In this document: positions 27,086-35,985 of the stretch, piece after piece
How the letters are laid out: the number at the start of each line of letters is the position of its first letter
Position numbering within the stretch: position 1 is the stretch's first letter
NCBI RefSeq assembly: GCF_904848165.1
Contig: NZ_LR884459.1
Span: 310,001-374,000, forward strand
Origin: Psychrobacter arenosus
Lineage (GTDB): Bacteria > Pseudomonadota > Gammaproteobacteria > Pseudomonadales > Moraxellaceae
Reading direction: 5' to 3'
Length of the DNA stretch: 64,000 bases
The notes under the pieces: model-generated
Told to the model about the DNA's origin: nothing
The model's input: only the letters and a program-made list of their open reading frames with translations
Databases searched by the model: none
Made by a program: the position numbers and the translations under genes

Positions 27086-28426
27086 TTACAAAATCAAGGG
27101 TTTGATTGCTGCCAGAGTAGCTTGGCATTGTTGCTCCGCTCCCCCGCTATAAGTTAAAGGCGATAGGACGGTAGCTAATTCAGAGCTATCAGTGACGATA
27201 GACTGCTCTTGCAGGAGCGCTAAAAAGGTCGCTACAAACCCTTGGTGGTTTTTATGCGCTTGCTCGCTTGCCTGCTCTATTAATGGATACACTTGCTCTT
27301 GTTGCTCTGCAAAGTAGCTTTTGAGCGGAGCAATAAGGTAGGCATCACTATTTAAATCAAGATTGGCAGCCATCCGTTCAGGGTGAACTTGCAGCCCTGC
27401 TAGTAAAGTTTTTAGATAAGCTGCTGCTCCCGAGACTAACGCCATACCCTCCATTAAAGGCACCCAAGACGCGTGCCATTGACCCAAAGCTCGCTCGAAG
27501 GGTTGTGCGGTCGTATTGCTAATCACGCTGAGATGGCCGTGCATTCTTAGACATGCCGTTTTTATTAAGGCACACAAGACGGGGTTGCGTTTATGAGGCA
27601 TTGAAGAGGAGCCGCCCATACCTTCAATAGCGGGTTCTGCCACTTCGTTTAATTCAGACTGGCTCATTAAGGCGATATCTTCGACTATGTTTTCCATAGC
27701 GCCGGCACAAGCATCTAACGCAGAGGCTAGCGCATGAATAGGCTGCCTATTGGTATGCCAAGGCAATAATGGTAGCGATAGTCCAAGAAGCGTTGCGACA
27801 TGCTGCGGCAGTTGATAGTGTTCATTTTCTACATCACTAACCCCTACCGGACCACCCCATTGTAGGTAAAATCCAGAGCGCTCTAACTGGGCTAGATTGG
27901 GCATAACCGCTAATAGGGATGCCGCCCACTGAGAAGCTTTAACCCCAAAGGTGATAGGCAACGCTTGCTGCAACAAGGTTCTACCCGACATTGGTGTGAT
28001 CTTATAGCTATCTATCAGCACAGCACAAGCTTGCATTACCTCGAGTAAATCTTCATTAACCCGCTTTAAAGCTGGTTTAAGCATCATCATCATGGCGGTA
28101 TCTACCACGTCTTGGCTGGTGACCGTCTGATGAAAGTATGGCTTAATCGCTTTAGATAACAGTGACTTAGACTGCGTAACAAAGGGGATAGCCGCATTAC
28201 CGCCAAGATAAGCTTGCGTACCAATTGCATAGATATCTAATAAATCTATTGTTAACTCTTGCTGGGTTTGTTGTAGAATACCTTTTGGAATCAGGCTATG
28301 ATGCTCTCTAGCTGCAATGATGGCCAACTCAAAATCAAGCATCGCTTGTACAAACAAACGGTCAGAAAAATCGTGTGCGATATCCGTATTAATAAAAGGT
28401 TGATTGATTAATTTAGTAATGCGCAT
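27086..28426 (-). CDS. pcaB: 3-carboxy-cis,cis-muconate cycloisomerase
   Basis: An enzyme of the fumarase/aspartase superfamily that lactonises carboxymuconate, the product of PcaHG. The family signature GSSSMPHKRNP is complete, and TSQDVVDTAMMMMLKPAL with QWGGPVGV match PcaB rather than adenylosuccinate lyase. 446 residues is normal. AGGAG lies 6 bases before the ATG. It is not part of operon B: it is divergent from the IclR-type regulator with only 48 bases between the two start codons, and no GTTC-type box is visible there. A transcript could continue toward operon A, whose promoter lies just beyond the stop codon. Confidence 0.9.
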   Translation of the reverse strand: MRITKLINQPFINTDIAHDFSDRLFVQAMLDFELAIIAAREHHSLIPKGILQQTQQELTIDLLDIYAIGTQAYLGGNAAIPFVTQSKSLLSKAIKPYFHQTVTSQDVVDTAMMMMLKPALKRVNEDLLEVMQACAVLIDSYKITPMSGRTLLQQALPITFGVKASQWAASLLAVMPNLAQLERSGFYLQWGGPVGVSDVENEHYQLPQHVATLLGLSLPLLPWHTNRQPIHALASALDACAGAMENIVEDIALMSQSELNEVAEPAIEGMGGSSSMPHKRNPVLCALIKTACLRMHGHLSVISNTTAQPFERALGQWHASWVPLMEGMALVSGAAAYLKTLLAGLQVHPERMAANLDLNSDAYLIAPLKSYFAEQQEQVYPLIEQASEQAHKNHQGFVATFLALLQEQSIVTDSSELATVLSPLTYSGGAEQQCQATLAAIKPLIL

Positions 28427-28474
28427 TTAGAACTCCTAATTTTAGTAATCATTAATTGGTAATTATTAAACATC

Positions 28475-29263
28475 ATGTATAAAGAACAAGATAAGAAGAT
28501 ACCTTTCGATAGTCCAGATTTTGTTGCCTCCTTGGCAGCAGGTCTGAGTGTATTACTGACCTTTGATGAACACCACACCAGCATGACGCTTAGTGAAGTC
28601 GCTGAACGAGCCAATATTGATAGAGCCAAAGCTCGGCGCTATCTATTAACCTTGCATGCGCTAGGTTATGTGCATAAAGACAAGCGCCAGTTTAGCTTAA
28701 CCCCAAAGACTTTAAGCATTGGTGCTAGCTATTTAGATGGTATGCATCATCATGACATCATTCAGTTTTATTTAGAGCGGGTCACTGAAAAAACAGGGGA
28801 ATCCTGTTCTTTTGCCGTATTAGACGGTGATGATGTGGTTTATATCGCTCGCTCTGCTGCCAAACATCGCTTACTGTCTATTGGAATCTCCGTGGGCACA
28901 CGCCTGCCCGCCGCTTATACGTCAATAGGACGCGCTATCTTGGCAAATATCTCTGATGAGCAGCGCAAAAGCTATGTGGATAATGTCGAATTGAGTGCGC
29001 ATACTTCCTATAGCATCACTGACCGCAAGCAGTTTCTTAAAACCCTTGAGCAAGCTAAAAAAGATCAATATGTCATAGTCGATCAAGAGTTAGATACTGG
29101 CTTAAGATCTCTGGCATTGCCCGTCTATAAGTCGAATAATGAATTGATCGGTGCTATTAACGTGAGTACTAATGCCTCACGAGTCTCCCATGAGGTTTTG
29201 ATAGAAGAGTTTTTACCTACCCTGCGTGAGTGTGCTGAACAAATACAAACTTACTATGTGTAA
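28475..29263 (+). CDS. IclR-family regulator of the PcaU/PcaR/PobR type
   Basis: An N-terminal winged helix-turn-helix (about residues 30-75: MTLSEVAERANIDRAKARRY, then LLTLHALGYV) is joined to an IclR effector domain that starts near SIGASYLDG and holds SCSFAVLDGDDVVYIARSA and PVYKSNNELIGAINVSTNAS. The A-K-A-R-R-Y recognition helix and overall pattern are those of PcaU/PcaR/PobR regulators, which respond to beta-ketoadipate, protocatechuate or 4-hydroxybenzoate. It should bind the GTTC-N7-GAAT boxes upstream of pcaF and dctP. It is divergent from pcaB. Which of the three named regulators it corresponds to is not decided by sequence alone. Confidence 0.85.
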   Translation: MYKEQDKKIPFDSPDFVASLAAGLSVLLTFDEHHTSMTLSEVAERANIDRAKARRYLLTLHALGYVHKDKRQFSLTPKTLSIGASYLDGMHHHDIIQFYLERVTEKTGESCSFAVLDGDDVVYIARSAAKHRLLSIGISVGTRLPAAYTSIGRAILANISDEQRKSYVDNVELSAHTSYSITDRKQFLKTLEQAKKDQYVIVDQELDTGLRSLALPVYKSNNELIGAINVSTNASRVSHEVLIEEFLPTLRECAEQIQTYYV

Positions 29264-29318
29264 GATAGATAATTCTACTTGGTCAGTAGTTTTTCACTCT
29301 ACTGGATCGAATACTTAA

Positions 29319-29368
29319 AAAGCCCCTTTAAACCATATTCATCTTGGCCTAAAGGGGCTTTTATTTTT
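29319..29368. repeat. 50-bp repeated hairpin element, copy 2, acting as bidirectional terminator
   Basis: It is identical over 50 bases to 10076-10125, including the 19-base loop. The 12-bp stem AAAGCCCCTTTA / TAAAGGGGCTTT has T-rich tails on both strands. It lies between the convergent ends of the IclR regulator and malic enzyme genes, where it should terminate both transcripts. Confidence 0.85.
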
Positions 29369-29410
29369 CTTTAGTCATATGCTTGGCTTGTTATAGCCAG
29401 CGTTTACTGA

Positions 29411-31093
29411 CTAGAAAGAAGTACGACGATAATTGCGGTATTGCGGCAACCAGAAATTAGCTTTTAGACGACGTTCTAAATTCTCTGCCGTCACTGGTAA
29501 GGCCAGTTTATCTTCCACCGCCTGGAAAGCTACGGCATAAGCTATCTTTTCACTGATTTCTCTAATAACTCTAATCGGCGGTAAGATAGCGCCAGGGGCT
29601 TTTTCATATTCCATAGAGATATCGGCTAGGGCTTGGCTGGCCGCCATTAGCATATTATCACTGATGCTTTTCGCTCGTGAGGCCAAAACACCTAGACCAA
29701 TACCCGGGAAGATATAGCTGTTATTACACTGCGAGACTTCAAAAGTCTGACCAGCAAAAGTGGTATTAGGGAAAGGACTGCCCGTAGCAATAATCGCCTT
29801 ACCTTTACTCCAATTGGTGACTTCTTGCGGCGTTGCTTCCACACGCGAGGTCGGGTTGGACAGCGGCAACACAATAGGATGCTCCGTATTGGCGCATAAA
29901 GTTTCGATGACTTCCTGAGTGAATAGCCCTTTTTGTCCACTCACACCAAATAAGACGGTGACCTTACCTTGTTTAACCACTTGCGCTAACCCAAGCTTTT
30001 GACTCTTATCCCAATGCGCAATAGCGGCCTCTTTTTGCACTAGCGGCGTCTGGAACTTTTGTAGCTCGGTCATCTGGTCGGTCAGCAAGCCATAACGATC
30101 CACCATAAACACTTGACTGCGCGCCTGCTCTTCGCTCAACCCTTCCCGCTGCATTTGACGAATGATATGCTCAGCAATACCACAGCCCGCGGAGCCTGCA
30201 CCTAAAAAGGCTATTCTTTGTTGGCTCAGCTTTTCACCTTTATTCAAACATGCTGCAATCAAGGTGCCCACTGAAACCGCAGCTGTGCCTTGGATATCAT
30301 CATTGAAGCAACAGATCTGATCACGATAGCGGTTTAATAATGGCGTCGCGTTTTCTTGAGCAAAATCTTCAAATTGTAATAACACTTCAGGCCAGCGACG
30401 TTTGACGCCTTGAATAAACAAGTCTACAAATTCGTTGTATTCATCACCCGAGATGCGCGGATTTCTCCAGCCCATGTACATAGGGTCGTCGAGTAATTGC
30501 TGATTATTGGTACCGACATCCAATAGAATCGGTAGGCAATACGCTGGGCTAATGCCGCCACAAGCCGTGTATAAAGATAACTTACCAATAGGAATACCCA
30601 TACCGCCAATCCCTTGGTCGCCTAGGCCTAAGATACGCTCGCCATCAGTCACTACGATAACTCTGACCTTTTGCTTGGTGGCGTTTTGTAGGATGTCATC
30701 GATTTTATGACGCTCAGGATAGGAGATAAATAAACCACGCTTACGGCGGTAAATTTTAGAGAATTGCTCACAAGCCTGACCGACTGTAGGCGTATATATG
30801 AGTGGCATAACTTCTTCAATATGCTGCTCAATTAAGTGATGAAACAAAGTCTCATTGGTATCTTGAATATTACGCAAATAGATGTGCTTATCCATATCAC
30901 TGGTAAAGGAGCTCAGCTGGTGATAAGCACGTAACGATTGCTCTTCGATGGTCTCGATGTTGTGCGGCAACAACCCCGCCAAGTTAAAGCTATCTCGCTC
31001 TTCTGAGGTAAAAGCGCTGCCTTTATTTAACAACGGCATTTCTAATAATATAGGACCAGCAAAAGGGATATATAAAGGACGTTCATTTGGCAT
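29411..31093 (-). CDS. maeA: NAD-dependent malic enzyme
   Basis: Oxidative decarboxylation of malate to pyruvate, linking C4 acids produced from aromatics to gluconeogenesis and fatty acid synthesis. 560 residues with the malic enzyme N-terminal domain ([20 protein letters not shown]), the signature segment [20 protein letters not shown], the nucleotide-binding [18 protein letters not shown] and [14 protein letters not shown]. This is the large SfcA/MaeA type, without a phosphotransacetylase domain. It is a single gene convergent with the IclR regulator, with the repeated hairpin between them as terminator. NAD preference is inferred from the type. Confidence 0.93.
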   Translation of the reverse strand: MPNERPLYIPFAGPILLEMPLLNKGSAFTSEERDSFNLAGLLPHNIETIEEQSLRAYHQLSSFTSDMDKHIYLRNIQDTNETLFHHLIEQHIEEVMPLIYTPTVGQACEQFSKIYRRKRGLFISYPERHKIDDILQNATKQKVRVIVVTDGERILGLGDQGIGGMGIPIGKLSLYTACGGISPAYCLPILLDVGTNNQQLLDDPMYMGWRNPRISGDEYNEFVDLFIQGVKRRWPEVLLQFEDFAQENATPLLNRYRDQICCFNDDIQGTAAVSVGTLIAACLNKGEKLSQQRIAFLGAGSAGCGIAEHIIRQMQREGLSEEQARSQVFMVDRYGLLTDQMTELQKFQTPLVQKEAAIAHWDKSQKLGLAQVVKQGKVTVLFGVSGQKGLFTQEVIETLCANTEHPIVLPLSNPTSRVEATPQEVTNWSKGKAIIATGSPFPNTTFAGQTFEVSQCNNSYIFPGIGLGVLASRAKSISDNMLMAASQALADISMEYEKAPGAILPPIRVIREISEKIAYAVAFQAVEDKLALPVTAENLERRLKANFWLPQYRNYRRTSF

Positions 31094-31881
31094 AATAGAA
31101 TCTACTTAATAAGACTTGTGATGGTGTAAAGAAAAGTGGGTTGCATAACGGATAGCTTATCTTAGTGTTTGATACCGCACACTTTAGAATAGATATCTAT
31201 TAGAGCTATTTTTAGTGATTTTTTGCACATAATAAAGTAAATGCCATATTGTACCCGCACCATGCCAGAAATAAAGAATAGAAGCAAAATATTCACTAAT
31301 TCATACAATTAGCAAAGACTGTAGCAGCACTTATTTTCTGCAATGCAAAATCCTCTCATGCTCTTAGCGAACATAAGGGATAAGGTCAATATGGTATTAA
31401 AGGGCTTAGGTTAAGAGCCTAGCGTCAGGGCATGGTTAATATTGACTACCTCTAGCACTCAGACCAAAATCAGACATCTAACCTAAACATTGAGCGTATC
31501 CTCCTTGACCGCTTGAAAGACGATTCATTCGAAAATCTAAAAAATCGTTTTCTTAAACTAATCAGCGTTTTATAAGCTATAGGGTTATTATAATAAAACC
31601 GCAGTCTCAATGGGCGCGTATTTGCCTGACTCATTATAAGCTTAATATCACCATTCGAACAGGCACAATCACATTCATATGTATGATTTTAGCTTTAACC
31701 GCCCTCTCCCTACTCCTCCTTAACAAAATACAATGAATATTCAATATTTTTAGCCATCAATTAAGCATCTCTATACACCAATAAATGACTTCGGTAACGC
31801 TGTTCACAATTAGACCAAACCAATTTACATTAAGCTACTGAATGTCACTCGGTGCTGAGCTAACCTTAAGTGTGAATAAAT
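31094..31881. other. Long non-coding stretch upstream of the acidic repeat protein
   Basis: Nearly 800 bases with no convincing ORF on either strand, A/T-rich, with many in-frame stops. No tRNA, rRNA fragment or long inverted repeat was recognised. It could hold a long regulatory region, a small RNA, or degraded sequence. Only the putative promoter directly before the gene at 31928 is noted separately. Confidence 0.5.
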
Positions 31882-31910
31882 TTTACCTAATACAAAATAT
31901 TTAATACTAA
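31882..31910 (+). promoter_or_regulatory. Putative sigma70 promoter of the acidic repeat gene
   Basis: TTTACC (31882-31887) and TACTAA (31905-31910) are separated by 17 bases. A start about 10 bases before the GAGGG ribosome-binding site would give a short leader. The match is moderate in an A/T-rich background. Confidence 0.35.
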
Positions 31911-31927
31911 AATGAGGGCTATAAATT

Positions 31928-32842
31928 ATGTCAAACAATACTAGCAATAAAGACAAGTCAGACAATGCAACTGACACTGCTAAAAATAAAGCGGTAACCG
32001 CTGTAGAAGTGGTAAAAGGCGACACTGTAGTATACGAAGACGGTGATTTTGAAGATTATAATGCCGATAAAGATTACGACGCTGATGGCGAGTCTAAGTC
32101 AGGCAATGATAAGAAAGACGATGCAGCTGCAAAGTCTGATAAAGACGAGCAAGCTGACAAAGCGTCTAAGTCTGACAAAAAGGACGATACCACTGACCAA
32201 GCGTCTAAAGCTGATAAGGATTCTAAGTCTGAGAAAGAAGACAGTTCAGATAAAGAGTCTAAGTCTAAAGAAGAGGATAAATCTTCTAAAGATGACAAAG
32301 GGTCTAAATCAGAAAAAGATGACTCTGATAAAGAGGATAAAGACAGTGACTCTGACAAAGATGAAGATGAAGACGACAACGCAGAAGATAAGCAAGGTAC
32401 TATCATAGCCAATCTATATCAGTGGGCTACCAAACTTAAAGATGACTTTATTTCGGATAAAGAAGATAAGTCTAAGTCAGAGTCAGAGTCTGATAAAGAA
32501 GATGACAGTGATAGCAAAGAGAAGTCAGAATCAAAAGCAGAGTCAGACAAAGAAAATAAAGAAGACAAGCATAGCGCTACTATTGCCAATATCTACCAGT
32601 GGGCTGCGAAGCTTAAAGATGATGTGGCCTCTGAAGCGGCTAGCCTGACTGATAATGTATCTGAAAAAGCGGTTGGTCTCATGCTTAAAAGACTGCTAGA
32701 TGGTGTCGAAACTGAACTGCAAGCTTTTGATAAGCAAGCAGAAGAGTCGAAAGATTCAGATGCCAATAGCGATGATGAGCGCAAGAAAATCTCTGATAAG
32801 AAAGACAAGTATCAGAGCATGATTGACTTGCTACAAGGCTAA
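31928..32842 (+). CDS. Highly acidic low-complexity protein with a duplicated YQWA module, 304 aa
   Basis: I do not recognise this family. A short N-terminal part containing TAVEVVKGDTVVYEDGDFED is followed by about 95 residues built almost only of Lys, Asp, Ser and Glu. A 16-residue module then appears twice, exactly 60 residues apart: TIIANLYQWATKLKDD (from residue 158) and TIANIYQWAAKLKDD (from 218), separated by more K/S/E/D sequence. The C-terminal 70 residues look helical (EKAVGLMLKRLLDGVETEL). There is no signal peptide or membrane segment. Most of the chain should be disordered; the two modules may be short amphipathic helices binding a partner or membrane surface. GAGGG precedes the ATG and a terminator follows, so it is monocistronic. 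A hydrophilin-like stress role is only a guess. Confidence 0.75.
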   Translation: MSNNTSNKDKSDNATDTAKNKAVTAVEVVKGDTVVYEDGDFEDYNADKDYDADGESKSGNDKKDDAAAKSDKDEQADKASKSDKKDDTTDQASKADKDSKSEKEDSSDKESKSKEEDKSSKDDKGSKSEKDDSDKEDKDSDSDKDEDEDDNAEDKQGTIIANLYQWATKLKDDFISDKEDKSKSESESDKEDDSDSKEKSESKAESDKENKEDKHSATIANIYQWAAKLKDDVASEAASLTDNVSEKAVGLMLKRLLDGVETELQAFDKQAEESKDSDANSDDERKKISDKKDKYQSMIDLLQG

Positions 32843-32884
32843 TTTAGCTGTGTAAATCATTGATTTAGATGATTGCTAAAATGA

Positions 32885-32931
32885 ATCCAATGTTAGACGT
32901 TGATAGTAAGCGTTTGGCATTGGATTTTTTA
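32885..32931 (+). terminator. Terminator of the acidic repeat gene
   Basis: ATCCAATG (32885-32892) pairs with CATTGGAT (32918-32925), and inner bases (AGACG/CGTTT) add to the stem; TTTTTTATT follows on the plus strand, about 45 bases after the stop codon. Confidence 0.7.
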
Positions 32932-32950
32932 TTGGCATTAATTTGTACCA

Positions 32951-32987
32951 AAAAAAGCACCGAGTCATAAGGACTGGGTGCTTTTTA
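32951..32987. terminator. Bidirectional terminator between the acidic repeat gene and ddh
   Basis: AAAAAGCACC (32952-32961) pairs with GGTGCTTTTT (32977-32986) around a 15-base loop. A and T runs on both sides let it end transcripts from either direction, notably ddh on the minus strand, whose stop is about 40 bases away. Confidence 0.8.
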
Positions 32988-33026
32988 CTTGTAGCTGATA
33001 ACTAGCTTCTATTATAGAGCTAACTT

Positions 33027-34022
33027 CTATAGCAGCTCTTTACGCAGCTGCGCAGGTGACTTAGGCGACAGTAAACTAGGCGCCACATCCAGGACGGTTT
33101 TCGCCCCAGTCTCGCCCGCCATATTCATCTTATAAGTAGCACGAGCATAAGCGACAAGGACGCTAGCGGTAAATTCAGGATTGCTGCCTAGCTTTAATGA
33201 AAACTCTATCACCTGATCGTTCTGCTCATCTTCCAGACCACTCACCCCACTACGAATGACGAAACCACCGTGAGGCATACTACGATGCTCACGTTCAAAA
33301 GTGGCTTGGTCAATGAAGTTTACGGTAGTGTCGTAGTCGGCAAAGTAATCGGGCATGGTCACGATAGTATTGCGTACGGTCTCTGCGTCGGCACCGTCTG
33401 CCAATACGATATAGCATTCACGAGTGTGTTTCTCGCGCGTGCTCAACGTGGGCTGCTCGCCATTACGTACGCGTGCCATAGCCGACTCTGAGGGTAGCGT
33501 ATATTGTACCCCTGACTTCACCCCATCCACACGGCGTATCGCATCTGAGTGGCCTTGGCTTAAACCTTTCCCCCAAAAAGTATAGGTCTCACCAACGGGT
33601 AAAATAGCTTCGCCATAGAGACGGTTGATAGAAAATAACCCAGGATCCCAGCCTACAGACAACATAGCCACTTTGCCCGCTTGCTTGGCAGGAGCGTCAA
33701 GGGCAGCAAAGTACTCAGGTATCTTGGCATGGGTATCAAAGCTATCGACGATGTTAAATAAGCTGGCAAACGCTGGACCCTGCTCGGGCAAATCAGACTT
33801 GGAGCCCCCACATAAGATTAGCACATCGATGTCATCTTTATATTGGGCGATATCGTCCATAGCATATACAGGTACGCTGGTATCGATTAGGGTGACGGTA
33901 GCGGGATCACGGCGACTGAAGACACCAACCAACTCCATATCTGGACTTTGTTTGATAGCGGCTTGGGCACCGCGACCGAGGTTGCCATAACCGGCGATGG
34001 CGACTCTAATTACTGAGGTCAT
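33027..34022 (-). CDS. ddh: meso-Diaminopimelate D-dehydrogenase
   Basis: An NADPH-dependent enzyme that makes meso-diaminopimelate from tetrahydrodipicolinate in one step. The dinucleotide motif VAIAGYGNLGRGAQAAI opens the protein; LSVGWDPGLFSINRLYGEAI and FWGKGLSQGHSDAIRRVDGV are family hallmarks of the substrate site. The start at 34020-34022 (MTSVIRVAIAG) gives a normal length of about 331 residues; the frame is open 12 codons upstream without support. The enzyme is classic in Corynebacterium and Bacteroidetes and scattered elsewhere. It stands alone, flanked by terminator structures, and may be an acquired bypass beside the standard succinylase route. Confidence 0.9.
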   Translation of the reverse strand: MTSVIRVAIAGYGNLGRGAQAAIKQSPDMELVGVFSRRDPATVTLIDTSVPVYAMDDIAQYKDDIDVLILCGGSKSDLPEQGPAFASLFNIVDSFDTHAKIPEYFAALDAPAKQAGKVAMLSVGWDPGLFSINRLYGEAILPVGETYTFWGKGLSQGHSDAIRRVDGVKSGVQYTLPSESAMARVRNGEQPTLSTREKHTRECYIVLADGADAETVRNTIVTMPDYFADYDTTVNFIDQATFEREHRSMPHGGFVIRSGVSGLEDEQNDQVIEFSLKLGSNPEFTASVLVAYARATYKMNMAGETGAKTVLDVAPSLLSPKSPAQLRKELL

Positions 34023-34207
34023 TATTATTAGCCTTACGTGAGTGTAGCGGACAGACATTTACTGCTGGCGTGATAAATACCGTCTAATGAGGTTAGGTAC
34101 AAGGCCTGCAGTAAGCCGCATTATAATAAAGGGATGATTTGCAAAACGATATTATCATAACATATTGATTGAAAATCAAATTACGCTAGTTCGACAGGTT
34201 GGTATTT

Positions 34208-34867
34208 TTATGGAAAAACCACCAAATCATCTCCCTCCTGCCAAGGAGTAAACTTAGTCATGGCTTGTAAAAATACGGTATGTTCTAACCAGTGTTGTAG
34301 CCACTGCTGCAGGTTAGGATAAGGCAACGCATAAAAGACTTTGCGATCCACATGGGCAAATTGACGCACAAACGGCATGATACCAATATCAGCTAGGCTC
34401 GGCTTATCTCCCAGTAAGTAAGCATTTTGGCTCAGCAATTCTTCTAAGACCTGTAAAAATACCTCACCTTGTTGGCGATACTCTGTCTGAGTCATCTCAA
34501 CATGACGGTCAGCATATTTATAACGGTCTAGCCAATGTTTAAACTCATTGTCATTTTTATCAATCAAAGCCTGCGCTTGCGGCAAAGTCTCGCTTTCTAG
34601 TAATCCCTGAGGGTCTTGCTGCGCTAGCGCCCACTCCATAATCTCGCGGCTTTCTTCGATCACCCTACCCTCACTAAGCTGTAAGACCGGCACCGTCCCT
34701 TTTGGGCTAATGGCTAACATGGGCGCTGGTTTATTTTTTAGGACAATCTCGCGCAGTATTACGGGAACCTCGGCAAATAACAGCCCAAGGCGGGCGCGCA
34801 TGGCGTAAGGACAGCGACGGAAGGAATATAGGAGAGGTAGTGAGGCAAAAGGTAGAATAGAAGTCAT
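34208..34867 (-). CDS. Glutathione S-transferase family protein
   Basis: A thioredoxin-like N-terminal domain starts PLLYSFRRCPYAMRARLGL, with the C-P-Y-A active-site motif at about residues 18-21, the cis-Pro segment KGTVPVLQL and the glutathione contact EESREIMEWAL. A helical C-terminal domain follows (YLLGDKPSLADIGIMPFVRQF). About 220 residues is normal. The start MTSILPF at 34865-34867 is favoured by family alignment; an ATG 13 codons upstream is also open and neither has a clear ribosome-binding site. The substrate is unknown; it is probably cytoplasmic detoxification. It stands alone, downstream of no obvious operon. Confidence 0.85.
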   Translation of the reverse strand: MTSILPFASLPLLYSFRRCPYAMRARLGLLFAEVPVILREIVLKNKPAPMLAISPKGTVPVLQLSEGRVIEESREIMEWALAQQDPQGLLESETLPQAQALIDKNDNEFKHWLDRYKYADRHVEMTQTEYRQQGEVFLQVLEELLSQNAYLLGDKPSLADIGIMPFVRQFAHVDRKVFYALPYPNLQQWLQHWLEHTVFLQAMTKFTPWQEGDDLVVFP

Positions 34868-35153
34868 AAAAAGGTACCGCAGTGAGTTCAAGATATTGCT
34901 TATCAATAATAGAGCTGAGAATAAGTCATTTTATTTAACAATGGAAATTCGTTAAAAGTGGCTCAGCCCTTATAGAATAAGCGTTATTTATAACATTTTA
35001 ATTAGTAATAAGCGGTGCTTTATCAGTACAATAGTCCTGTATAGCCCGACAAACCCTTTCACTAAATTTGCATAAATAAAGACTGAGGGTATCACATACA
35101 GGCTATTTTACGGAAAAGAGACCTGTGATCACTCAGCGCTATAAAGGTTTATT

Positions 35154-35864
35154 ATGACGACTTATATCCTCGACACTGAAACGACCGGCTTAATTGACCC
35201 ACATATGACCGAGGCGGCCTACTCTATTGTCGATATCATCGATGGCAAGGTAATCGTACTACAGGAACCCCGCTCTAAACGCTTTAATCCTATGAAAGAG
35301 ATTAGCTTAGGCTCAATGGCCACCTCACATATTTGTGATGAGGATGTGGCGAACGAGACTCCGCATACCGAGTTTAAACTGTCCAGTAGCGTTGACTATC
35401 TCATCGGCCATAACATTGATTATGACATGCAGGTGTTAAAAAATGCCGGCGTCACCCATACGCCTAAACTCATCTGCACTCAAGCTATGGTAAGTCACCT
35501 ATTGCCTACTTTAGAAAGCCATAAATTGGTCGCGCTACTCTATCATTTTCATAAAGATATTGCCCGACAACAAGCCCGACAAGCGCATGCGGCAATTGCA
35601 GATATCTATTTCACGCAGCTGGTACTGGGCAGCCTGATTGACCTCGCCAACAGTCAAGGTCATGCCATCACGGATGTGGCGAGCTTATATGACTTTAGCC
35701 AAATGGCGCGGGTCCCCACTCACATGAGTTTTGGTAAACATAAAGGGGCGGCTATCGCTGATTTGGCGGCGACTGCTGATGGCGCAGGCTATCTTAAATG
35801 GCTACTAAAACAGGACAGCGTTGATCCTTATTTAGCTCAGGCTTGCCAGCAGGCTTTGAAGTAA
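35154..35864 (+). CDS. ExoX-like DEDDh 3'-5' exonuclease
   Basis: A DnaQ-type exonuclease. The first metal motif D-x-E is in YILDTETTGL, the second acid in LIGHNIDYDMQVL, and the His and last Asp in RQAHAAIADIYFTQL. The C-terminal part holds MSFGKHKGAAIADLAATADG and YLKWLLKQD, a short domain also found at the end of ExoX. 236 residues is close to the E. coli ExoX size. It probably degrades single-stranded DNA in repair. It is transcribed alone, with a normal ATG after an A/T-rich leader. Confidence 0.85.
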   Translation: MTTYILDTETTGLIDPHMTEAAYSIVDIIDGKVIVLQEPRSKRFNPMKEISLGSMATSHICDEDVANETPHTEFKLSSSVDYLIGHNIDYDMQVLKNAGVTHTPKLICTQAMVSHLLPTLESHKLVALLYHFHKDIARQQARQAHAAIADIYFTQLVLGSLIDLANSQGHAITDVASLYDFSQMARVPTHMSFGKHKGAAIADLAATADGAGYLKWLLKQDSVDPYLAQACQQALK

Positions 35865-35985
35865 TTTGCCCTGAGCTATCTTAAAAAAATTAATTATCTT
35901 TCATGTATATAACTAGCACCCCATTGTGCCAGAATACTCAGCCATCTAACGCTTACCCTAATCGTTAATCAACCAAGGAAGAACA

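Noticed and set aside
32043..32412. Overlapping ORFs on both strands inside the acidic repeat gene
   Set aside because: They are by-products of its low-complexity codons (GAT, AAA, TCT) and have no ribosome-binding site or protein-like composition.
34154..34168. TTGAT-N5-ATCAA palindrome between ddh and the GST gene
   Set aside because: The spacer is five bases, not four, so it does not fit an FNR site. It lies in A/T-rich DNA.
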